From positions 1 to 5,170 of the forward strand of contig JAJRPW010000149.1 in the NCBI GenBank assembly GCA_024280585.1: a stretch of DNA of 5,170 nucleotides. Direction: 5' to 3'. Under the pieces are notes generated by a model. It was not told where the DNA came from. It was given only the letters and a program-made list of their open reading frames with translations, and did not search any database. This document shows, one piece after another, positions 1 through 5,170 of this stretch (position 1 is the stretch's first letter; each line of letters begins with the position of its first letter). The translations under genes were made by a program, and so were the position numbers. The DNA comes from Alphaproteobacteria bacterium. Lineage in GTDB: Bacteria > Pseudomonadota > Alphaproteobacteria > Rickettsiales > UBA6187.

Positions 1-1058
1 GACGGCACTAATATGCGGTCTTCGCCTTTAAATTCCTGCTCTCTTCCGCCATTAAAAAAGAACGTCACATGTGCATATTTCTCCGTTTCGGAAACTCTGA
101 GCTGTTTTAAACCATTTTCAGCGATCACCGCGCCAAGTATCTTTTTCAGTTTTTCATTTTTAAATAAACTGCTCATAAATCTATTTAAATCACTGGAATA
201 TTCCACCATTCCTATGGCTTTTCCAAAATTTTTATCGCGCGGAAAATCATCAAATTCAGGGTCTAAAAATGCCGTTAAAATCTGCCGCGCCCGATCTGAC
301 CGAAAATTCGCCATTAACAACCCGTCACCATCTTCAACACCTTGATAATCAGCAATAATCACAGGTTTTATAAACTCATCATATTTACCTTTTTGGTAGC
401 TATCTTCAATTGCATCCACAGGATTTACGAATTTTTCCGCATTGCCTGACATAATCGCGTCATAGGCCAATTTTATCCGATCCCACCGTTGATCCCGATC
501 CATTGCATAATAACGCCCGCTAATTGTTGCGATGGAAACGCCCGGAATATCGGCAATATCCCTCATAAATTTTTGCATATATTCTTTCGCGCTCGATGGT
601 GGTGTGTCTCTGCCATCTAAAAAAACATGGATTTTTACCTTAACCCCTTGTCCCGACAGAATTTTTGCCAGTGCCACAATATGCGCCTGATGTGAATGCA
701 CACCGCCATCGGACAACAATCCCATTAAATGACAAGTGCTTGTAAAAGCTGTTAATTTTTTATTTTTTGCCAAAGATCCATCTTTTATCGCAGCATCAAT
801 CATCGGTAGGTTTTGCATTACAATCCTGCCGCTACCGATATTTGTATGGCCGACTTCGGAATTTCCCATTTGACCATCGGGCAAACCCACAGCCAGCCCG
901 GAAGTTTCCAGCAAAGAATTTGGATTGTTTTTTATCAAATCATCCCAAAACGGCGTGTCAGCTTGTGTTATAGCATTGTCTTCCGCATCTTCCCGGCTAC
1001 CCCAACCATCCAAAATACACAGCAACACAGGCTTAATTTTTTTTTCTATATCTACCAT
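1..1058 (-). CDS. gpmI: 2,3-bisphosphoglycerate-independent phosphoglycerate mutase, N-terminal 352 codons (runs off the window)
   Basis: Cytosolic glycolytic/gluconeogenic enzyme that interconverts 3- and 2-phosphoglycerate using Mn2+ and a phosphoserine intermediate. The frame is open from the ATG at 1058 to the window edge, and a TAG codon directly precedes the ATG in frame, so the start is well bounded; no clear Shine-Dalgarno is visible. Family motifs appear in order: ILDGWG (metal ligand Asp17), GNSEVGHTNIGSGR (nucleophile Ser67), SDGGVHSH (His121), FLDGRDTPP (about 147-154), SGRYYAMDRDQRWDR (180-194), NFRSDRAR (251-258) and SETEKYAHVTFFFNGG (323-338, Lys327). Known family members are about 500-515 residues, so roughly 155 residues carrying the remaining metal ligands lie outside the window; the truncation is the window edge, not damage. 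It is preceded by a 410-bp spacer with a large inverted repeat, so it is probably transcribed separately from dciA. Identification is very secure. Confidence 0.96.
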   Translation of the reverse strand, partial: MVDIEKKIKPVLLCILDGWGSREDAEDNAITQADTPFWDDLIKNNPNSLLETSGLAVGLPDGQMGNSEVGHTNIGSGRIVMQNLPMIDAAIKDGSLAKNKKLTAFTSTCHLMGLLSDGGVHSHQAHIVALAKILSGQGVKVKIHVFLDGRDTPPSSAKEYMQKFMRDIADIPGVSIATISGRYYAMDRDQRWDRIKLAYDAIMSGNAEKFVNPVDAIEDSYQKGKYDEFIKPVIIADYQGVEDGDGLLMANFRSDRARQILTAFLDPEFDDFPRDKNFGKAIGMVEYSSDLNRFMSSLFKNEKLKKILGAVIAENGLKQLRVSETEKYAHVTFFFNGGREQEFKGEDRILVP

Positions 1059-1083
1059 CTAAGCATCATTTTATTATTAACAT

Positions 1084-1227
1084 TAGGACTTACGCATGAC
1101 GAGTATTTTTGATTTATTTTGTCGTTAAAAATAACCTAAAAATGCTCATGTACTTCATATACATTCCGCTTTTTAGAACATTTTCGCCTAAAAATAAATC
1201 AAAAATACTCGTCATGCGTAAATCCTA
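1084..1227. repeat. 144-bp palindromic element with 37-bp terminal inverted repeats (MITE-like)
   Basis: The arms 1084-1120 and 1191-1227 are inverted copies matching at 36 of 37 positions; the only mismatch (C1089/A1222) becomes a G-U pair in minus-strand RNA. The 70-bp centre continues the symmetry: CTAAAAA (1136-1142) pairs with TTTTTAG (1170-1176), and ATGTA (1148-1152) with TACAT (1160-1164), around a 7-base loop. The whole unit can therefore fold as one rod. The ends read TA-GGACT and AATCC-TA, which fits a TA target duplication as in IS630/mariner-type elements; alternatively CAT flanks both sides (1081-1083 and 1228-1230) as a 3-bp duplication. There is no room for a transposase, so a non-autonomous element or dispersed palindromic repeat is the best reading. 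The inverted repeat is directly seen; its mobile origin is inferred. Confidence 0.75.
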
Positions 1228-1237
1228 CATATATAGA

Positions 1238-1265
1238 AAAATAGCTGATTTATATAACATTTCAA
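1238..1265 (-). promoter_or_regulatory. possible gpmI promoter (weak)
   Basis: On the minus strand, TTGAAA (1265-1260) is followed after 16 bp by TATTTT (1243-1238), a loose sigma-70-like pair. If it is real, the transcript would carry the whole 144-bp palindrome in the gpmI leader. The region is so AT-rich that such matches are expected by chance, and other -10-like hexamers occur nearby (for example TATAAC at about 1270-1275). Confidence 0.2.
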
Positions 1266-1370
1266 GCAGTTATACTTCTATTCTTCGTATATAGTAGATT
1301 TTAATTTGTTTTAGGCTAGGCGTTCGAGGCGAATAAAATTTTAGTGTGCAAACTAGTACATGAAAACGAT

Positions 1371-1407
1371 GTTATACTAAATAAAGCTTGTTTATATTTA
1401 GTATAAC
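1371..1407. repeat. perfect 13-bp inverted repeat with 11-base loop (hairpin)
   Basis: GTTATACTAAATA (1371-1383) is perfectly inverted at 1395-1407 around an 11-base loop. The stem is AT-rich and is not followed by a clear T-run on either strand, so it is a poor intrinsic terminator. It lies about 60 bp downstream of the dciA stop, where a transcript end or mRNA-stabilising hairpin could sit. Weaker outer symmetry (1322-1340 against 1420-1440) suggests it may be the core of a larger decayed palindromic element of about 119 bp. It could also be an operator, since GTTATACT recurs at 1269. Confidence 0.6.
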
Positions 1408-1468
1408 TGAAGTTTCGCCAATTTTATGAGACCGATGAACAACAACGCGTAAATAAAATTAAGATTTA

Positions 1469-1960
1469 CTATCCTTCCCTAACCACGCTAACTCCTAGAT
1501 TATGCAACGTTTTTCGTAATTCATCGTCCTCAATTTCCTCCAGTAAAATATTCAACCGGCTTTGCACTTCCTCTGAAACTTTTGGGTTTTCCAAATAATC
1601 CACCTCTTTTTTTCTAAGCTGCTTTTGGCTTAGTGGTTTTTGAATAATTTTTAACCGCCCCACGGCCTTATATCCAAAATATGCCGCGATTTTTTCTATC
1701 ACCACCGGTTCAAGATAGATAAGCTCCATCGCCATGCCACTATCATATACCTCAACGTGCAAAACCCCGTTATTGCGCTCTTTTTTCGCGAATATAAGCC
1801 GCCTGGGCGCACTTATATCCCCCAACATGTCTCCGACAATACTGCCCCAATCGGTGATAATCCTGTTCTCTGCAAAACCTCTCCTGCGAAAAGCAGGTTT
1901 AGTAACGAAATTCAAGGATTTAGATAATGCCCGGCTGCCGCCAAATTTTCTTTTCAACAT
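1469..1960 (-). CDS. dciA: DUF721 / DciA-family protein, probable replicative helicase loader
   Basis: A protein of 163 residues with the DUF721 (PF05258) fold over about residues 17-108. Visible family features are the N-terminal basic stretch KPAFRRRGFAENRIITDWGSIVG (about 21-43), the central strand LHVEVYDSGMAMELIYLEP (67-85), and IAAYFGYKAVGRLKIIQ (91-107), typical of alphaproteobacterial members. The C-terminal 55 residues are charged and predicted helical. DciA proteins are known to assist loading of the DnaB helicase at the replication origin in bacteria lacking DnaC/DnaI; that role is inferred here from family membership. The ATG at 1960 has no good Shine-Dalgarno and lies 10 bases beyond a hairpin (1971-2022) that begins in the rppH stop codon, so translation may be modulated by that structure. 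Probably cotranscribed with rppH (55-bp gap). The family call is secure, the helicase-loading role less so. Confidence 0.88.
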   Translation of the reverse strand: MLKRKFGGSRALSKSLNFVTKPAFRRRGFAENRIITDWGSIVGDMLGDISAPRRLIFAKKERNNGVLHVEVYDSGMAMELIYLEPVVIEKIAAYFGYKAVGRLKIIQKPLSQKQLRKKEVDYLENPKVSEEVQSRLNILLEEIEDDELRKTLHNLGVSVVREG

Positions 1961-1970
1961 AATAATTTAA

Positions 1971-2022
1971 GTGTTAGTGTTAATAATCATACTCAATATT
2001 CTTTCTTCCCTAACACTAGCAC
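1971..2022. repeat. inverted repeat spanning the rppH stop codon and the dciA leader
   Basis: GTGTTAGTGTTA (1971-1982) and TAACACTAGCAC (2011-2022) are inverted copies matching at 11 of 12 positions, with a 28-base loop. The rppH stop (2018-2016) lies inside one arm, and the other arm ends 10 bases before the dciA ATG. In the minus-strand mRNA the uninterrupted part is 8 bp (UAGUGUUA with UAACACUA), then one C-A mismatch and 3 more pairs. There is no following U-run, so it is not a standard terminator. It could attenuate or couple translation of dciA, or mark an mRNA processing site. Confidence 0.5.
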
Positions 2023-2486
2023 ACCAAATGTTTAAATTCATCAACTATTGCCGCGTAAATATCCCTCTTGAACGGCACAATAACACCTGGCAAATCTTCC
2101 ATTTTAATCCATTTCCAATCGCAAAATTCTGCGTCCTCAGTGTTAATATTTATATCCGAATCATCTCCTGAAAACCGCATTGCGAACCATTTTTGCTTCT
2201 GCCCGCGATACTTCCCGCTCCAAACTTCGGGGACAAGATCCTCTGGCAAATCATAATAATACCAGTCCGAACTCTCCGCTACTATCTTGGCATTGTTGGT
2301 ACCAACCTCCTCTTTTAACTCGCGAAAAGCCGCCGATACGATCTCTTCTCCCTCATCAACACCGCCCTGCGGCATCTGCCAAGCCTCACTTCTTGTATCA
2401 ATTCTTTTTCCGACGAAAACAAAATCGTCACTATTTATCAACATCATTCCGACACCAAGACGGTATGGCAATTTTTCAATTTTCAC
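2016..2486 (-). CDS. rppH: RNA pyrophosphohydrolase (Nudix hydrolase)
   Basis: RppH removes pyrophosphate from the 5' triphosphate end of mRNAs, leaving a monophosphate that triggers RNase E-type decay; the same family is also known to cleave dinucleoside polyphosphates. The 156-residue protein has the standard family length. It begins with the characteristic LPYRLGVGMMLIN segment (6-18) and VFVGKRID (23-30). It carries a complete Nudix box at residues 41-63 (Gly41, Glu47, Arg55, Glu56, Glu59, Glu60, Gly62), preceded by WQMPQGG. WSGKYRGQKQKWFAMRF (89-105) and the FCDWKWI region (121-127) are also typical. The start is GTG at 2486: in-frame stops lie just upstream and no ATG is available before the conserved N-terminus. 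It begins 11 bp after the stop of the deacetylase-like gene, so the two are almost certainly cotranscribed. Confidence 0.96.
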   Translation of the reverse strand: MKIEKLPYRLGVGMMLINSDDFVFVGKRIDTRSEAWQMPQGGVDEGEEIVSAAFRELKEEVGTNNAKIVAESSDWYYYDLPEDLVPEVWSGKYRGQKQKWFAMRFSGDDSDININTEDAEFCDWKWIKMEDLPGVIVPFKRDIYAAIVDEFKHLVC

Positions 2487-2497
2487 TAATTTACTAC

Positions 2498-3604
2498 CTA
2501 TTCTACAATTTTTTTTCCTAATAAAAACGAAGCCGGAACTATTTTCAGCCCTTTCTCTTCAACATCAGGCAACCATCTTTCCAGCATTCTTATAGTAATT
2601 GGATATGGGTGTGCCATTGCTACGACATAGCCTTTTTCTTTTGCAATTTTCTCAATATCCCGCAATTTTTGATTAATCGCCTTCGAAGAAATGTCGTCAT
2701 CCAGCAACACATCATTCACAAGCAAGGGATAATTTAAACCATTTGCAACTTGTATCAATGAAAAATCGGCATAACCCTTGCCATAAATATAATATTTCCG
2801 CTGCTTTTTCAGCTCCTCCAGAATCGGTTTTACGCTATTTATCGAATTACTAAACACCTCTTTCTGATTTGAATAAATCGCGCTATAACCATCTATCAGC
2901 CCTAAAAGCATTTTCAAACGCGTTATATTATCCTCTTTGGACGACGCTTTTATCAGGGCATAGGGTCCAGGATCATTGATATTATAATTTTCCGTTTCCA
3001 TCGGAACACCAAGCACAATTTCATGCCCAGTTTTTTTTGCCCTATCCACCCACTCTTCTATTGACGGTGAATAAGGAGAAAATCCCAAAGTTACATCAGT
3101 CGGCAGTTCCAACGCTCTTTCAGTGGTAGAAGCGCTCAGGCCAAGCCCTTTTATAATAATCACAATAACCGGATTATCGCTTAAATCTCCGATCGAAACC
3201 TCTTCCATCTCAAGCTCACCAACTTGAATATCAGCACCAATAATACTGGCGATTACCTCTTCAGGCAAACGCGGCCCAATATAATCCTCCTTTACCCAGG
3301 CAAATTCGTCTTTCTTTTCAGCCTTTTCATCCTCTTCATTTTCTTTATCACCTTCTTTTTTAGCTTCTTTACCAGATTTCGTTGTCAGAATTTTACCATA
3401 CACATCGCCTGTAATCAGCGAAACCTCAAGCCTTTGCCCCGTCAGCAAAGCCTCTTCAACACGAGAATGCTGCCCTAATGTAAAACGAAATAAAAATGAT
3501 AATAATAGCAATATTATGAATAAAATAGCGACGCCGAGCCAAATATACGGAGAATTTAACCGCAAACCACTAATTTTTGGTATAGACTTCAGCACAAATT
3601 TCAT
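2498..3604 (-). CDS. membrane-anchored divergent polysaccharide deacetylase family protein (DUF610/Polysacc_deac_2), probably catalytically degenerate
   Basis: A 368-residue protein with a short basic cytoplasmic N-terminus, one membrane segment (about 21-41), a Lys/Glu-rich low-complexity linker (about 76-100), and a C-terminal Polysacc_deac_2 (PF04748) domain (about 144-363) expected in the periplasm. Family landmarks are NPVIVIIIKGLGLS (144-157), LGFSPYSPSIEEW (173-185), GHEIVLGVPME (193-203), NDPGP (210-214), DVLLDDD (298-304) and WLPDVEEKGLKIVPAS (344-359). Versions of the domain thought to bind metal have Asp-Asp in the first motif and His in the middle and late motifs. Here the first reads IKGLG, the middle one YSNQKEVF (244-251), and the late one AHPYP (331-335), so a full metal site is not evident. 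Alphaproteobacterial members are often divergent in this way, so a structural or binding role is plausible. It sits between ctpA and rppH, a common alphaproteobacterial order. The ATG start lacks a clear Shine-Dalgarno. Family is secure, function unknown. Confidence 0.9.
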   Translation of the reverse strand: MKFVLKSIPKISGLRLNSPYIWLGVAILFIILLLLSFLFRFTLGQHSRVEEALLTGQRLEVSLITGDVYGKILTTKSGKEAKKEGDKENEEDEKAEKKDEFAWVKEDYIGPRLPEEVIASIIGADIQVGELEMEEVSIGDLSDNPVIVIIIKGLGLSASTTERALELPTDVTLGFSPYSPSIEEWVDRAKKTGHEIVLGVPMETENYNINDPGPYALIKASSKEDNITRLKMLLGLIDGYSAIYSNQKEVFSNSINSVKPILEELKKQRKYYIYGKGYADFSLIQVANGLNYPLLVNDVLLDDDISSKAINQKLRDIEKIAKEKGYVVAMAHPYPITIRMLERWLPDVEEKGLKIVPASFLLGKKIVE

Positions 3605-3645
3605 TACTATAAAGCCATTAGTTGAAGGTTTGCAAAAATAATTTA

Positions 3646-3691
3646 GACGTCATCGCGAGCAAAGCCACTCGAACTATCGCGCAGAAAGAAC
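3646..3691. repeat. possible fragment of a dispersed palindromic repeat
   Basis: A locally GC-richer block in an AT-rich spacer, beginning GACGTCATCGCGAGC. On the minus strand it contains CGAGU...GCUCG, a 5-bp stem with a 6-base loop and one G-U pair. From memory it resembles the CGTCAT-CGCGAGC type of multicopy intergenic repeat found in many alphaproteobacteria, but no second copy lies in this window, so repetitiveness is not shown here. It lies about 42 bp upstream of the deacetylase-like gene start and directly beside the structured element at 3693-3823. Confidence 0.35.
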
Positions 3692-3692
3692 A

Positions 3693-3823
3693 ATTATGGG
3701 TGCCAAATTTAAGTACCAAAACCTCACTTATACTCGACACCTAAACCACCTCTATCTACTGATAGGCAGAACAAATTTTGGCCTTGGTTACCGCCGAAGT
3801 TTATGCCACCTAGCACCCACAAT
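3693..3823 (-). other. candidate structured RNA element (rod-like hairpin) in the ctpA to deacetylase spacer
   Basis: The spacer 3605-3844 has no credible gene. Its core folds into a long rod in the minus-strand RNA. Helix 1: bases 3823-3808 pair with 3708-3693 over 16 positions, 12 Watson-Crick and 4 G-U. Helix 2: GUA-(A)-CCAAGGCC (about 3792-3781) pairs with GGUUUUGGUAC (about 3722-3712), 11 pairs with one bulged A and two G-U. A possible helix 3 pairs UUGUUCU with AGUAUAA. The apex is CUAUC-AGUA-GAUAG (3765-3752), centred almost exactly on the midpoint of helix 1. The mismatches between the DNA arms become G-U wobbles only on the minus strand, which favours an RNA transcribed with ctpA and the next gene. 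It may be an intercistronic mRNA element, a small RNA, or a decayed palindromic repeat; no known RNA family is recognised. Confidence 0.45.
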
Positions 3824-3844
3824 AACGATATTATTTACAGCCCT

Positions 3845-5125
3845 TTATTTATTAACAATCTCACCAAAAATATGTATTCCTCTCAGTAAATCTATAGCCC
3901 TGCCCAATTGGTAGTCTTTTTCGTACATATCTTTCTGGTTTTGCAGCCTATCTTCCTTGCCGTCTTTATCTTTTTTCTTATTGTTATTTTTCAGATGCTT
4001 CCTAAGGCTAGCCTCGGATGTGGTTTTTTTCGTATCAACTGTCTCGATTTTTGCAGGCTCAACAATGATATCAGGGTCTATACCTTCAGCCTGTATTGAC
4101 CGGCCGGAAGGAGTAAAATATCTCGATGTAGTAAGGCGCATAGCACCTTTGCTGGTTGATAATGGAACAACCGTCTGCACAGAACCTTTACCAAACGACT
4201 TAGTTCCTATAATTACGGCTCTTTTATGATCCTGCAACGCTCCAGCAACGATCTCCGAAGCGGAAGCAGAACCGCCATTAATCATAACAATTATAGGCAA
4301 CCCGTCTATAATATCACCTTTGGTGGCATTAGATCTTTTATTACTATCTGACACGCGCCCTCTGGTGGAAACTATCTCGCCACGATCCAAAAATAAATCA
4401 GAAACTTCAATCGCTTGATCTAATAACCCGCCTGGATTATTTCGTAAATCAAGCACCACACCTTTCAGCTCATCGCCAATCTTTTTTTTCAGTGATTTTA
4501 TCTCTTTTCTAACACCTTTCGCGGTCTGTTCAGAAAACGAAGTTATCCTTATATAAGCAACGTCGCCCTCCCTTTTTGAACGCACCGATTTTATCTTGAT
4601 AATAGCCCGTTTAATATCAAATTCCAAAGGTTCATTCTCACCCTCACGCAGCACGGTCAGATGGATTTTAGTTCCGGGCTTACCACGCATTTTCTCAACG
4701 GATTCCGACAATGTAGTACCCATAACTGCCTCATCATTGATGCGGCTGATATAATCCCCGGACTTTAAGCCAGCGCGAAATGCAGGAGTATCATCAATCG
4801 GCGAAACCACTTTAACCAGGCCATTATCCATAGTAACCTCGATACCAAGACCGCCGAATTCACCACGGGTTTGAATACGCATTTCATCAAACGCCTTCTC
4901 GTTCAAATAGCTTGAATGCGGGTCAAGTGACGAAAGCATTCCATTAATAGCCGACTCGATCAGCTCCTTATCAGAAACATCCTCGACATAATCCCTTTTG
5001 ACCTTGTCGAACACATCACCGAACAAATCCAGTAGCTTTATAGTGTCTTTGTTGCTCGCATTCGCTGCTGAAAAAGAAAAAATAACAACCGCTATAACGG
5101 TTAATTTGACTAAATATTTATTCAT
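3845..5125 (-). CDS. ctpA: carboxyl-terminal processing peptidase, S41 family
   Basis: Exported serine protease that recognises C-terminal ends of periplasmic proteins through a PDZ domain and cleaves them. The 426-residue protein starts with a signal peptide (1-23, cleavage predicted after ANA). An N-terminal helical region follows with SSLDPHSSYL (65-74), then a PDZ domain (about 88-175, GEFGGLGIEV and GLKSGDYISRIN). The S41 catalytic core includes VVLDLRNNPGGLLDQA (223-238), GGSASASEIVAGAL (284-297) with nucleophile Ser288, and TKSFGKGSVQT (308-318) with general base Lys313 and partner Gln317. The Ser-to-Lys distance of 25 matches the family. A Lys-rich linker (about 376-391) precedes the DYQLGRAIDLLRG tail (404-416) typical of alphaproteobacterial CtpA. 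All catalytic residues are present. The ATG start is supported by AGGGAA at 5136-5131, 5 bases upstream. A 240-bp structured spacer separates it from the next gene. Its substrate is not evident. Confidence 0.95.
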   Translation of the reverse strand: MNKYLVKLTVIAVVIFSFSAANASNKDTIKLLDLFGDVFDKVKRDYVEDVSDKELIESAINGMLSSLDPHSSYLNEKAFDEMRIQTRGEFGGLGIEVTMDNGLVKVVSPIDDTPAFRAGLKSGDYISRINDEAVMGTTLSESVEKMRGKPGTKIHLTVLREGENEPLEFDIKRAIIKIKSVRSKREGDVAYIRITSFSEQTAKGVRKEIKSLKKKIGDELKGVVLDLRNNPGGLLDQAIEVSDLFLDRGEIVSTRGRVSDSNKRSNATKGDIIDGLPIIVMINGGSASASEIVAGALQDHKRAVIIGTKSFGKGSVQTVVPLSTSKGAMRLTTSRYFTPSGRSIQAEGIDPDIIVEPAKIETVDTKKTTSEASLRKHLKNNNKKKDKDGKEDRLQNQKDMYEKDYQLGRAIDLLRGIHIFGEIVNK

Positions 5126-5170
5126 AAATATTCCCTACAAAATACCTTTTGGTAAAAATACCACACACCC

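Larger units (their letters stand above)
1059..1468. other. 410-bp AT-rich spacer between dciA and gpmI
   Basis: No credible coding sequence was found on either strand. The short open frames here have no recognisable protein features and cross the palindromes. The spacer holds, from left to right, a 25-bp gpmI leader, a 144-bp inverted-repeat element (1084-1227), an AT-rich stretch that may carry the gpmI promoter (about 1228-1300), and a 13-bp-stem hairpin (1371-1407). The octamer GTTATACT occurs at 1269-1276 and 1371-1378, and inverted at 1400-1407. Weak symmetry also surrounds the second hairpin: ATAAAATT at 1333-1340 against AATTTTAT at 1420-1427, and GTTC at 1322 against GAAC at 1437. 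A weak 6-bp inverted repeat (1449-1454 with 1464-1469) touches the dciA stop codon but is not a convincing terminator. Confidence 0.7.

Noticed and set aside
13..1112. Plus-strand open frames opposite gpmI
   Set aside because: They are antisense shadows of a gpmI frame that carries every expected catalytic motif; the products have low-complexity, non-protein-like composition.
1109..1294. 61-codon plus-strand open frame in the 410-bp spacer
   Set aside because: It begins inside one arm of the inverted repeat and runs through the other. Its composition is that of translated AT-rich palindrome, and there is no ribosome binding site.
1310..1345. GTTCGAGGC resembling a tRNA T-loop
   Set aside because: The flanks do not form a T-arm stem, and no acceptor or anticodon arm can be built around it. 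The similar GTTCGAG on the minus strand near 3670 fails in the same way.
1371..1407. Intrinsic terminator for the ctpA-dciA gene cluster
   Set aside because: The stem is AT-rich and lacks a following U-run on the minus strand; it is kept only as a hairpin.
1734..2595. Plus-strand frames opposite dciA, rppH and the deacetylase-like gene, including one beginning at 1971
   Set aside because: All overlap well-supported minus-strand genes and have no recognisable domain.
3696..4229. Plus-strand frames across the ctpA 3' end and the spacer
   Set aside because: They overlap either ctpA or the structured spacer, with no ribosome binding site or protein-like features.
5126..5170. Possible 3' end of a gene upstream of ctpA
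   Set aside because: All three minus-strand frames are open from the window edge as far as the ctpA start region, and the 11-16 codons available match no family I can name, so no call is justified.
1..5170. CRISPR array, defence island, prophage or complete insertion sequence
   Set aside because: No regularly spaced direct repeats, no cas, transposase or integrase motifs; every sizeable open frame is a housekeeping gene.

Overview
The window looks like AT-rich alphaproteobacterial chromosome. The evidence is the neighbourhood of ctpA, a divergent polysaccharide deacetylase-family gene and rppH in that order, and the alphaproteobacterial style of the RppH and DUF721 proteins. The low GC, AT-rich spacers and palindromic intergenic elements would suit a host-associated lineage (Rickettsiales- or Holosporales-like), but the sequence alone does not settle the order or genus.

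All five recognisable genes are on the minus strand, so transcription runs from position 5170 towards 1. In that order: ctpA (5125-3845), an exported S41 processing peptidase; a 240-bp spacer that can form a long rod-like RNA hairpin and holds a repeat-like fragment; a membrane-anchored Polysacc_deac_2 (DUF610) protein (3604-2498); rppH (2486-2016), starting with GTG 11 bp after the preceding stop; a 55-bp spacer with a hairpin built on the rppH stop codon; a DUF721/DciA-family gene (1960-1469); a 410-bp spacer with a 144-bp near-perfect inverted repeat and a second 13-bp-stem hairpin; and the N-terminal 352 codons of gpmI (1058 to the window edge).

Functionally, CtpA and the deacetylase-like protein belong to the cell envelope. 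RppH starts mRNA decay by 5'-end pyrophosphate removal. The DUF721 protein is probably the loader of the replicative helicase. GpmI is the cofactor-independent phosphoglycerate mutase of glycolysis. In many alphaproteobacteria gpmI lies upstream of an envC-like gene and ctpA. Here it lies on the other side, beyond dciA and behind a palindromic element, which may reflect rearrangement.

The genes are ordinary housekeeping genes. The most interesting material is intergenic: the MITE-like palindrome before gpmI, and the ctpA-deacetylase spacer, whose imperfect arms pair well only in the minus-strand RNA because the mismatches become G-U wobbles. I see no CRISPR array, tRNA, rRNA, transposase or defence system. 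The last 45 bases (5126-5170) hold the ctpA ribosome binding site. All three minus-strand frames stay open from the edge as far as the ctpA start region (stops at 5135, at the start codon, or just inside ctpA), so the end of an upstream gene cannot be identified.
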